From: Cristatella mucedo
Taxonomy: Eukaryota > Bryozoa > Phylactolaemata > Cristatellidae
Direction: 5' to 3'
DNA length: 64,000 bases
Assembly (NCBI GenBank): GCA_009760855.2
Contig: WPIO01000008.1
Location: forward strand, 4,537,001-4,601,000
Shown: positions 33,413 through 45,879 of the stretch, piece by piece
How the letters are laid out: every line of letters begins with the position of its first letter
Numbering within the stretch: position 1 is the stretch's first letter
Position numbers and translations under genes: made by a program
Notes under the pieces: generated by a model
The model's input: the letters and a program-made list of their open reading frames with translations, nothing else
Databases searched by the model: none
What the model was told of the DNA's origin: nothing

Positions 33413-35002
33413 GTCTAGCAGCTGCTACCGCTCAGATCGCCTACCGCAGCAGATGTAATTTTTAAGTAAGTGCGGGCAGACGTGCTAAACAGAAAACGCG
33501 TAACACCACGCAGTTATGCCCGCTGGGCGCTGGCTGGGCGAACCACTTCCTGACGCTTTCACCTGCCGAAATTTTGTACCGCAATGCTACCCGTAGTCTA
33601 ATCTCTGACGTGCTGAGCGTGCGGAAGAACATCCGGCTGCTCCATGTCGAGCCGAGAGCATCCGGGCAGCGCTGGCTTCCGGACACCAGGACCCGAGCGC
33701 GCCCGCAACGAATGGCAGAGCGGTAGCTGCCCACGGCCCTGTTTCAAAAGCTTTCATGCAACGCGCAGCGAGCTTGGGGCAGCCATCTTACTTGGGCGGC
33801 CATCTTACGGTCTTGGCGGCTTTCTCGAGGGCATCTCATTAATAGCAAACGATGCGCCCGAGTGAGAAATGACGGCCGCGCTCCCATCACCGACGGCGAG
33901 GTCCGGCCGCAGCGGGCTGGCGCGATCCTCGACGCTCCTGTCAACGGCCGTCTGCAGCCGCGCGGCCCTGACCACCGCCATCGCCGGACGGCAGCGGTGC
34001 TATATTGCTTACTCTAGAACAGTTAAACTGTGTTTTTGGCGCGAAACCGCCGTATTTACGCGATATAATGTACGGTTTCTTCTGAAGCCGGCAGCAGCGC
34101 CGTCGGCCAAAATGAGTGGCCCATAGGCGAAGGATGCTTCCTGAAGTCGCAACAAGCGCCCGACGCTCGGCTCTCGGTTGCAATTAAAAGACTACTCACG
34201 CATTAAGGCAGTACAATGGGATTTGGCTGGAGCACCGATAGCGAGGAAAAAATGTAAAGCCGAAGCTACATGAAACCGCAACCTCAGTATTGAAAGGTTT
34301 GCATACCAAAGTGGTTAGATAATGACAGTCTTGAGATTGTTAGCTGGTCCTGAATTGCAAAACTGCAGGAAACCTTTTATTCATAACCTGTAGCTCGGAC
34401 GGTACAGACAAGTTCCATTCAATTGACAAATGTGTCATCCGTAATTTTAGCTTCGAAGTGTGCTGGATGCTGAAGCTGGTGCAGTACGTACGTACGTGCA
34501 CCACTCTGAGGCTGTGGAATAGACTGGTTAATAGCGTGGACCTACAACATTAACTAACGGTTGCTGCCGAGCCCTGCTATTTTTGGCGTACGTGCGCCTA
34601 TCGGTGTGGCAACTACAGCCAGTTAGCCGCTGTTCAACGCACCTGTTCTACCAGCATTCGTTGCGTCTGGACGAACCGGTGCCCTATAAATGCGCTGCGT
34701 TTGTGGATAGGATCTTCGGCTCAGGAGCCGCTACAGAGCGTTCGCAGCAACAGCTCATTTGGAAAGAGTACTGGTGGACCGACCGCCAGTCAGAGACTGC
34801 TTCTCTCTATCACTTCCCGCTCGACAGGTCCAATTTCCCGGCACTAAACTCCATGATGGACAGCTTTTCGATCGTTCCGTGTCTTAGAAAATGAAAAAAG
34901 CCTCGGAAAAATAGCAGCATATGACGGCGTTTTGGAGTGAATGCGTGGCAGAAGATTAGATGCGCAGAACTCTATCCACGAGTGCGAATTAAATCCGTCG
35001 GT
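33413..35002. other. unannotated stretch
   Basis: 33600-34130 is GC-richer with a repeated GCCATCTTA word (two copies within 30 bp near 33783-33810), the kind of motif bound by YY1, which suggests promoter DNA. A 103-codon plus ORF at 34583-34894 is not recognised. Confidence 0.3.
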
Positions 35003-35072
35003 ACATACAATATAAAGCATTTGTGAAGCACTCCGAGCGAACCAAGTCTCTTTCTTGGCACTTTATTTCTCA
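35003..35072 (-). mobile_element. L2/SINE-B-type 3' tail fragment
   Basis: ACAATATAAAGCATTTGTGA then AGCACTCCGAGCGAACCAAG and TCTCTTTCTTGGCACTTTAT match the inverted family-1 tail. Too short to tell LINE from SINE-B. Confidence 0.5.
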
Positions 35073-37970
<2,898 letters not shown>

Positions 37971-38134
37971 GCGCCGCGATGGCACACTAGGTAAAGCTGT
38001 TGCTCTTTACGACCTTATTACCGAGGTCGTGGGTTCGAACCCTGAGATGAGCGATCCTCAATAGCCGCTTAAAGCGGTGGGGATAGCCTTTAAGGCTCTT
38101 CTGCCGCTATACAAAAAAGGCTGCTAAATCAGCT
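37971..38134 (+). mobile_element. SINE-A copy, full length
   Basis: Begins GCGCCGCGATGGCACACTAG (A-box region), has a perfect B box GGTTCGAACCC near 38033-38043, the CAATAGCCGCTTAAAGCGGT body, and ends AAAAAAGGCTGCTAAATCAG-CT. Head-to-tail about 164 bp; reference copy for the family here. Confidence 0.85.
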
Positions 38135-38207
38135 AGTACTTAACCGAGACGCTAGCCAAGGGCTAAAGGCGAGTGCGCTCGCCGCCGCCGCCCTCAATAA
38201 AAAGATT

Positions 38208-38241
38208 CTAGCGCTAAACGACCTCTAGAGGATGGCGCTAG
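38208..38241. repeat. nested palindrome CTAGCGC...GCGCTAG
   Basis: Outer arms CTAGCGC (38208-38214) and GCGCTAG (38235-38241) enclose the perfect 10-bp palindrome CCTCTAGAGG (38222-38231). Confidence 0.8.
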
Positions 38242-38254
38242 CGCCGGATATTAT

Positions 38255-38600
38255 TCATCTTTCAGCTGGGCGCGACGCGCTCGTTCGTCGGATGTTGTTC
38301 CTGTGTCCAACTTTGGCCATCTGTCTGCGCAGGTCACCTTGGTCGATCAGCTCAACGTCACGCAGCAACGCCAGGAGAACCGACGGCAACTGAGTCTCAC
38401 GATGGCGAGCACTTAACCGGTGCAGCTGCTGCCAGGCAACGCTTTTCGAGTCCGTCGGCATTTTCCACTGGCCTCTACGTCATCGAGTATTTGCAGGGCC
38501 TCTCTGGGAAGCAATGGCGCGAGCGGACGACCTTCAACTGAGATTATTCTTCGGCTTCTCAACTTTCTATCGAAACTGCGGACGGTGGGTTACGCGCCAG
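38255..38600 (-). pseudogene. unrecognised protein-like reading frame(s)
   Basis: Minus strand. One stretch reads ...RIISVEGRPLAPLLPREALQ and ILDDVEASGK, and directly after it a neighbouring frame reads TDSKSVAWQQLHRLSARHRE, then LPSVLLALLRDVELIDQGDL before a stop near 38255. The balanced composition (acidic/basic/leucine-rich, helix-like) differs from the random frames around it. About one break separates the two parts. It may be a decayed gene or a mobile-element protein; I cannot name a family. Confidence 0.25.
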
Positions 38601-39037
38601 CGAAGGTGGACCAGAACTTCTCATGGACTGGCTCTGAGACGCGTAATTCGCCATCACAAAATGCCTTCAAAATAGCTCGGGGACGATTGCTTTCCTGCTA
38701 GCAAGCACCAAAACTTGCTGCCGAAGTGCGCAGCTTTCGAGCGGGCACCGGCGACGACACTCCACGCGACGGCGACTTCGAATTCGACATTTGATCTCCG
38801 GGGCTTTTAGTTTCCTATTCGGCGCGCGAGGCTTCCAAGGCTTTGCAGCGAAACGTCGCCATGTCAGCTGCACCTGCTACTCTTCGCGAAGCGTTGCAGC
38901 TGTCGGAGGCTGTCTGAAACGTACGACGACGACGGTGCAGATAAAGTTCAATCGCCGCCGCAGCATCGGACACTTTAACGATCGATCGCTTTCTCTAGCT
39001 TTACCCAGTCGCTGGGCTCGCGAAGCCCTCAATTCCC
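38601..39037. other. unannotated stretch
   Basis: Unique, moderately GC-rich; possible continuation of the frame described to the left. No gene supported. Confidence 0.25.
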
Positions 39038-39038
39038 A

Positions 39039-39072
<34 letters not shown>
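39038..39072. repeat. (CCG)n triplet repeat
   Basis: About eleven CCG units with one GAC interruption at the right end. Confidence 0.95.
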
Positions 39073-40440
39073 ACGCCGCTAGGACGCTATTAAGCTAAGC
39101 AAAGCTTGCCTGCGGGGCAGGATCTAGCCTGCCGAAAGCTGTTAATTCCGGCGGCGGCGGCGGATGGTCCTGGCCGTGGCTCCCACTCGAGCACAGTCGA
39201 TGCAGTTTTAGGCTCTAGCACTCTCTCTCTCTTTTTCTTTTCACCCTTAAAGTGTCCGCTAGAGGTCTCGCCTCTCGCGCTCGCTCCTGAATTTAAATGC
39301 GAGTCGCTCCAGAAGATCGACCTTTTCAAGGCTACTTACGAAACCTAGAGTTCAGTTCTGACTATTTTAGTTAAAAAAAATTACAACGGAGCGATAAAAA
39401 ATTGCGTCAACACTTGCCCTTACCTAGTGTGGATGTTATTCAGCAAGTGATGACTCTCGCCGGACGGTTAATAGTTCTCACTGCTATCGAGAGCGCTTAC
39501 CTTAACTAAAAAGTACTAGAGAAAACAAACAGAAATGCGTCGACGATGCCTCTTTTTATCGTTGAAATGTAATCGCAGCCCATCTTTATTTTCAGGTGTA
39601 GGTCAAGGATATTGTCGATGGCACGGTTTCTGTGCGGCTTTGTGGTCCCTGCAAGTGCTGTTACTATTTGCTGCTCATTAAAGCATTCCACAGAGATGAA
39701 AAACGTACTTCTGCACGGGATTTTAGTTGTCGTTTTTTTAGCTATCAATTAGAGATTGCGAACTTAGCATTGACAAATCGAAGAAAACTCTGACCATATC
39801 ATTGCAATAGGCAGATGTGTATACGGCGAAGGCAATGGCAATCTCAAGGATAATTAGCTGCTAAGATTATACCTCGACTAAGTGCAGTTCTATCAAATTG
39901 TCTGTCAATAAGTCGGTCTACTGCGGTTCAACTTCATGGATATACAATGGAGTCCCAGGTTACATACCTAATCCATTCACGCGCTGGGTACGTAACCCGA
40001 GTCACTCGTAAAAGTACCATGATTTCCCTTAGCGTATTGTAAGAACATTTTTAATCCGTTCCTGAGCCTGGATATTTCCTTCGTTAACAAAAGGAAACAA
40101 TAGTGAAATTGTGCACACTTGTCAAATTTCCAGAAACAAATTAAATGAATAGCTAAGGAATGAGGGAAGATGAATATAATGCACACTAAAAACATAACTG
40201 CACAGCCCACGCAGGGCAAAAACACCTACACGGATAAAAAAAATATATAATCAACACACAAAAAAGCAGAAGAATCCAACCGATTCCCTTTTTCAACATT
40301 TTTGTAAGCTAAATAACACGAGGCAGCCAATTGCGTGCATCCATATTTGATTTTTCGTGCGCATGTGAACTTCGGGTCGGTTCGTATCCCGGAACCGAGG
40401 GCGGAATCTGAGACATTTTTTAGCCACCGCGGGTGCTCGT
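39073..40440. other. unannotated stretch
   Basis: AT-rich from 39350. ORFs of about 80 codons (for example minus 39977-40225, hydrophobic) show no recognisable domain. Confidence 0.3.
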
Positions 40441-40532
40441 AGCCGGAATGTTCATCGCCACTGCAAGCGGCGGCGGCGATAGCCGTAAAGGCTCTCCTGT
40501 CGCTACGCAAAAGAGGTTGTCAAGTCGGCTAG
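40441..40532 (+). mobile_element. SINE-A 3' part, decayed
   Basis: CGCCACTGCAAGCGGCGGCG, GATAGCCGTAAAGGCTCTCC, then CGCTACGCAAAAGAGGTTGT and CAAGTCGGCT follow the SINE-A body and 3' terminus. The B-box region (GGTTCGTATCCC, about 40379) is upstream with an eroded spacer, so the copy may extend left to about 40330. Confidence 0.55.
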
Positions 40533-40995
40533 AATGTTTTCTCATTACCTAAGGTGACCATAACGAGAGGGGATCTCACGGCGCCGGTAAGTGGCGCGGC
40601 CTGTAATAACGATCCGTGCTCCACGGAGCCGTCGTACGACTACTATGCAGTAATGGCACGATGTTAACGAGTAGCTGCCATAGCTCTCCCGTTTAGCCGC
40701 AGCAGCTGCCATAGCTCTTTTCCAGGACTGCGGATGTTTCGAGCGTACTCACTGCATCGCCATCCCCAGTATGCTGCTCGTTCACGATTAACGGCTCACG
40801 ATCAACGGCAGCAGTCGGCCTACTTTGGCTATTTCGATCACGTGATCACCCCATCCTTAACTGCAGCCCTTGCCGTACCGTCGAGTGAGAGTGAGGTTGC
40901 ACTCAGCACATCTACAGTAAATAGAACGGTGAGAACCCAACGCATTGTTAGTGGACTTGAAATTATCATCCCACGAATGTGAAATAGGTGCAATG
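40533..40995. other. unannotated stretch
   Basis: No gene recognised. Confidence 0.3.
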
Positions 40996-41264
40996 CCTAT
41001 TTAGGACAGCATTTAGTGGGTCCCTGTGATTCGTCCTTCACCTGCTCATGCGTGCTGACACTGTGCATGCTGCCACTAACCACATTTGCATGCTGACCCT
41101 GTGCATGTCACCCCTAACCATGTTATTCCTTTTGTTTGTTTTTCAAGCATGATTTTACTTACCATTTAATTGCATTTCCCTTTGCATCAAATGTAAAGCA
41201 CCTAGAAAGAGATTAAGTTCTCTGTGGGCGCTTTATCAAGTACATTATTATTATTATTATTATT
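40996..41264 (+). mobile_element. L2-like family-1 LINE 3' UTR copy
   Basis: Starts CCTATTTAGGACAGCATTTA (end of the coding region), then GTGGGTCCCTGTGATTCGTC, two 38-bp units, hairpin and (ATT)n. Nearly identical by eye to the 22.0 and 48.2 kb copies; recent. Confidence 0.9.
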
Positions 41265-43149
41265 AATGCCGTCGTGGATACAAGAGCGACCAGATCTCGA
41301 AACAAGATGGCCGCCGGCCATTGTTGCCCGTGAGCGAGGCTGGCCACATGTGAGCCAGACCTTCCGAGGGAGATGACAGCGGGAGATGGCAGCAGTGTGC
41401 TTGATAGAGGACGGCCGTGCGAAATGAGAGCGCCGGACGTCTGCAGCTTGGCCTGAGTTAGTGCTCGTAGCTCAGTCAGCCACAGCTTGACACCACTTGC
41501 CCTGTACTGTGGCATTTGGTGTGTCAGTGTGTCAGATCACAAAAGCACATGCACAAATCGGCATCAGGCTAGAGACATGGTTCCTCCTGCTTCTCGCTCA
41601 GCTGCCTTAGCAGCTTTCTGTTCGTGATCAGTGGCCCAATAACAATACGTGCTTAATGCGACACTGTCGAAGTGAGAATCCTACTGTGGCATGACCGGAT
41701 CTTCCCTGCTCATTGTTAGGAAGCCCCTTGGCTTCTGCTGCCGAACAATGGCCACCAGATACCGGTCGGATGAGAACCTGCCACATTGGCCACTCATTAC
41801 TTGCTTGCTTGACTTTGTACACTGCACCCGGGAACTGAATCGTACCGGCATATGCTGGCATTAAAAAGGCTCGAGCAAGTGTTGCGTCCGTTGCTCTGGC
41901 ACCCTAAGCGCCGTGCACGTGCGTCACGTCGCCCTTGCCCTGGCCGACAAGTCAGGATTTCGACGTGTCGTTGTACTCGCATTACGAATCGTGCCAGTCG
42001 TCGTATGGGACCTGCTGTGGCCAGTGTGAGGACAATTAGCCAGGACTCGGCTTTTAAAGACAAGCAAGCTGTGTCCTGGCAAGCAAACTTTTGGGAGTTC
42101 GATGCACTACTATCCAAAACGAGACTTGGTGATTTTTCTGCTGCTGACTGTTGCTTGTTGTGAGAGACGCAGTCCAACACGTGAGCTCGGCGAGGGCAGC
42201 ATACATATACAGGGCATATACATAGGGCATATACATATACATATACATATAGGGCAGTATACAGGGCATCTTGTCAGACGTGAGCACTCGAGGTTTGACC
42301 ACTTAGGTCATCAGGGCAGCTTGCTGAATCTGCTCTCTTATTAGATCCAAGGCGGTGGCTAACGGAGCCATAAACATCAAAACAAGCTCTTAGGCAATGG
42401 GCCACGCACAAGTTCGCGGCCATTCTTTTTCGTACGCTATTCCTGCTCATCCTTTCTGCTGAACTGCTGCTCTTGCCCTTTGTAGCATCTGGAAAACATG
42501 GCAGCCTAGTAAGGCAATATAGGCTTTACCACAGCCTATATAGTCAGGTACCAAGCTCTCTGCCTGACCGAAATTCCGTTCAGTTCCTACCTACCGTGAT
42601 TACCCAAAGCCCGTCATCTGTACGGTCTCTCCTTGGTTAATTTCGATATCTCTGAATCTAGCGGCACTGGCCGTGTGCTGACAATGGACAAGTACTAGCT
42701 CGATATTCATGAAATATAGCTGCCGTCAGGTCACAGGTCACGGGTGGGACAAAAGCTACTTCCTGCTCTAAATAAATGTTGGTGTGAATAAGTCCGAACT
42801 GTATTGTACTCCTTCTGAGGCCGTTCATCGAGCCTGGACTGTACCCCTGAGCTGCAGCTGCTGCCAGGTTGTGGCTGAGATACAGATGCGAGAGATGTAA
42901 TGCATGTGCACACCAGAGAATTCAGTGTCTGACATTAGGGGGTTACCGTAAGTACACGTAATCGATTTTCCTCAGATGAAACCTCTTGGGTATGGATGAC
43001 CGATGACACGGTTGTGGCAATGAAGGCATTTTGACCGGCTATCATTTTGCCCCAGATGGTGACCGCCCCCTTCGAGCAGGACCGTCAGTAGCAGTGCTTT
43101 TAGATAAATATCACTCTAAGGGAAAGCTATAAAGAAGTAAAGGTTAGCT
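41265..43149. other. unannotated stretch
   Basis: About 1.9 kb without a supported gene. Contains a CATATACA/GGGCATATACA tandem at 42203-42265. Two overlapping ORFs on opposite strands (41797-42180 minus, 41852-42163 plus) are not recognised. Confidence 0.3.
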
Positions 43150-43293
43150 TAGCTAACATCTTCATTTAAATGGCAGAGGAAGAGCCTTAATGGAAACCAC
43201 CCTTCGTTCTTGCTGTGAGCAATCAAGCATGACTCGAACCTTCGGCCTGGGCAGTGAAGTGCAAGAGCCTTACCTTTGGGCTAAGACCCAGTG
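43150..43293 (-). mobile_element. SINE-A copy, decayed
   Basis: Plus strand order CATCTTCATTTAAATGGCAG, GAGGAAGAGCCTTAATGG, GCATGACTCGAACCTTCGGC (inverted B box) and CTTACCTTTGGGCTAAGACC (A-box end) matches an inverted SINE-A. It abuts the next LINE fragment. Confidence 0.65.
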
Positions 43294-43294
43294 C

Positions 43295-43400
43295 AATAAC
43301 AATAGCAATAATAATAATACACTTGATAAAGCACCCTCAGAGAACTCAATCTCTTTCTAGGTGCTTTACATTTGCTGCCAAGAGAAACGCGATCGAATGA
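43295..43400 (-). mobile_element. L2-like family-1 3' end
   Basis: AATAATAATAATACACTTGA, hairpin, and the GCTGCCAAGAGAAACGCGAT segment; about 105 bp. Confidence 0.8.
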
Positions 43401-43409
43401 TGATTAGCA

Positions 43410-44290
43410 ATGTAATGTAATGGGCCTTCGTCTGTAACTCCACAAAGCCACAAAGACTAGGTGGGTGTTACACACGAGAGTTTTGTATAACACACTCACA
43501 ACCTAAACGGCTTTTGGCATGCATTCGGTAGCCAACGCACTTCATCTCACGCAACAAAGAGAAAGTGAGATGCATAGCAGAGTCAGGACAGCAGTTGAGG
43601 AAATGAGTAGCATAGAAGTAGCAGCTCAGGACCGCTGGAAAGAATGTGCCATTGTCAGCAGCAGGAGAGTATGTGTCGTTTTGCGTAGGAATTGTGGAAG
43701 TAAGTACCCCAGTCTAGGACCTGCAGAGCCAAAGTCTTCTGTCACAACTAACTACCTTTAAGGGGAGGAATGGAACAGTTAATTTATTGTCCATACCTGA
43801 CTTGCGGGCTTGAGGAGACTGAAACTGGTATAGCAGTTAAGCTAGGTATGAAGCAGCCAAGACGTGGCAGGTCTTGTGGGTCAGCGAGTGAAGTTTGCTC
43901 TGTATCCGTTGATCAACCGGCAGCCATCCAAGCTCTTTCAGCAAAGGAGACACATGGTCAAACTTCTGGGATGGCAACAATACACCCATACCTCTATCCT
44001 CAGACCTATGCATAGCTAGGATCTTCTGACATCTTAGCGAACTCTTGAGAATACCCGACAGATTCCGGAAATTTGCTCGTGCTGAGTGCCAGACTCCAAT
44101 TAGAATGTAGTGCACAGAGTCCTGCTGTTGCCAGCTGCTAGTGCACTCCAGTATCATTGGAGTTGATGGCTCACAATCTTGGCTGCAAGCAGCGACAGCC
44201 GAATATTTGAAGAGCGCTAGATGTTTCTGTGGCCTACGAACACTTGAGCAACTGCCCGTTCGTGCTTTACTTGATTTATGAGGGGACACT
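43410..44290 (-). mobile_element. LINE family 2, 5'-truncated
   Basis: Minus strand, tail ACATTACATTGC at 43420-43410, then GTTACAGACGAAGGCCCATT. Coding remnants upstream include a frame with VSPLLKELGWLPVDQRIQSK, then THKTCHVLAASYLA, matching the GWLPVDKRI / LAPPYLAELL region of the 17 kb copy. Decayed by several frame changes; the 5' limit is approximate. Confidence 0.7.
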
Positions 44291-44319
44291 GATTATGCAG
44301 TTCGTGGTGCTAAGTAAAC

Positions 44320-45235
44320 TCTGCAGCTAGGCTCGTCTGTAGTGGGCGGCGCAGTTGCCACATCCATCACACCACTTCTTGCCGGCCTGCGCTGGCTCCC
44401 AGTCAAGCAGCTCATTGACTTAAAGCTTCTGTCTCGAACTTTAGATCCCTTCACTTTCTGACCTATCCTACCTCTCAGACCTATCCCCCACCAGGCTAGG
44501 CATCGTACCTAATAATAATAATAATAATAATAATAATGCACTTGATAAAGCGCCCTCAGAGAACTCAATCTTTTTCTAGGCGCTTTACATTTGCTGCAAA
44601 GAGAAACACGATCGAATGGTGAGTTATATCATGCTTGATAAACAAATAACATGGATAACATTATTAGGGGTGACAAGCACAGGGTCAGCATGCAAATGTG
44701 GTTAGTGGCAGCATGCACAGTGTCAGCACGCGTAAGCACATGAAGAACGAATCACAGGGACCCACTAAATGCTGTCCTAAATGTACCTACCGCTTTACTG
44801 AATCCGATCGTTTTGCTACACCTCGTACGAATGTCAAATCCTTTGAAGACCTTGCCTTTAGTTAGCATGCTCCCAAAGCCTATAACTCTCTCCCAACTGA
44901 CGTCACGACGTCCCCTGGCTTGACATTTAAAAAGAAGCTAAAAATGCACCTGTTTATCACAGCATTAGTGGGTCCTTGTGATTCGGTCTTTGTGTGCTTA
45001 CTCGTGCTGACACTGTGCATGCTGCCACTAACCATACTTGCATGTTGACCCAGTGAATGTCACCTCTCACCTTGTTATGCTTGCTGACATTGTGCATGCT
45101 ACAACTAACCATTCCATTCGATCATGCTTCCTTAACAGCATATGTAAAATTCCTAGAAAGAGATTGAGTTCTATGACGGTGCTATGCAAATGCATTGTCT
45201 TTATTACTATATTCCTATTATTATTATTTTTTCAT
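44320..45235 (+). mobile_element. L2-like family-1 LINE, interrupted
   Basis: Plus-strand copy starting in the C-terminal coding region (AAACTCTGCAGCTAGGCTCG; LRWLPVKQLIDLKLLSRTLD-type). It is interrupted at 44520 by a nested copy and resumes at 44783 with the TRFTESDRFATPRTNVKSF-type end. Its 3' UTR carries three 38-bp units, not two, and a decayed hairpin runs into an ATT-rich tail at 45225-45235. Confidence 0.82.
44521..44782 (-). mobile_element. young L2-like family-1 3' end nested in the older copy
   Basis: Minus strand: (ATT)n, perfect hairpin, and the 3' UTR as far as GACCCACTAAATGCTGTCCT. It is flanked by GTACCT at 44515-44520 and 44783-44788. Excision restores the host LINE reading GCATCGTACC-(T)ACCGCTTT. 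Confidence 0.92.
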
Positions 45236-45263
45236 TCTCTTAATAATCAGAACACACCTATTA

Positions 45264-45264
45264 T

Positions 45265-45322
<58 letters not shown>
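45264..45322. repeat. (CA)n-(TA)n microsatellite
   Basis: About 28 bp CA followed by about 31 bp TA. Confidence 0.97.
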
Positions 45323-45325
<3 letters not shown>

Positions 45326-45449
45326 CTAAAGCTTCCTAATCACAATAAAACATGCCTCAGACACCATACTCCTGATTTACAGGCCTAAAGGCCAGCTGGA
45401 AGCGGACAAATTTTAAGACGTCAAATTGTAAGACAAAAAAGTGTCATCT

Positions 45450-45730
45450 TTCGTATGCAACGATAACTACTCTCCTGCTGCCGACTATGGCTCATCCTTT
45501 TCAGCGGTCTTGGGCTGCTACTTCCAAGCTACTCACTACCTCAACTTCTCTCCTGACCCTGCTATGCTTTCCACTTTCTCTTTGCTGCATGAGAAGAAGT
45601 CTGTTGGCTACCGAATGCGTACCGAAAGCCGCTTAGGCTATGAGTGTGCTATACAAAACTCTCCTGCGTAACACCCACATGGTCCTTGTGACTTTGTGGA
45701 GTTACAGACAGAGATACATTACATTACATT
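45450..45730 (+). mobile_element. LINE family 2, 3' end
   Basis: CGATAACTACTCTCCTGCTG ... CGTAACACCCACATGGTCCT ... GTTACAGACAGAGATACATT and a clear (ACATT)3 tail. Best-preserved family-2 3' end in the window. Confidence 0.88.
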
Positions 45731-45879
45731 GTATCTAAGGGAGTGGGCACACTGAGTAATCTACTACTACTTATACTGTCTCCACTGTGAATTTTGTTAC
45801 CATATTGGTACTAGCAGTGACCTGTTAGTTACCAGCCATTTCACAATCTGTCTTTGTAGCAAACTAACTAGCTATCGAT

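Noticed and set aside
37981-38050. tRNA gene at a perfect B box
   Set aside because: The head continues into a conserved SINE body found at many other positions, and no cloverleaf with acceptor stem closes; it is a SINE head. The same applies to 57191-57265. Isolated B-box-like words near 9668 and 23672 lack an A box.
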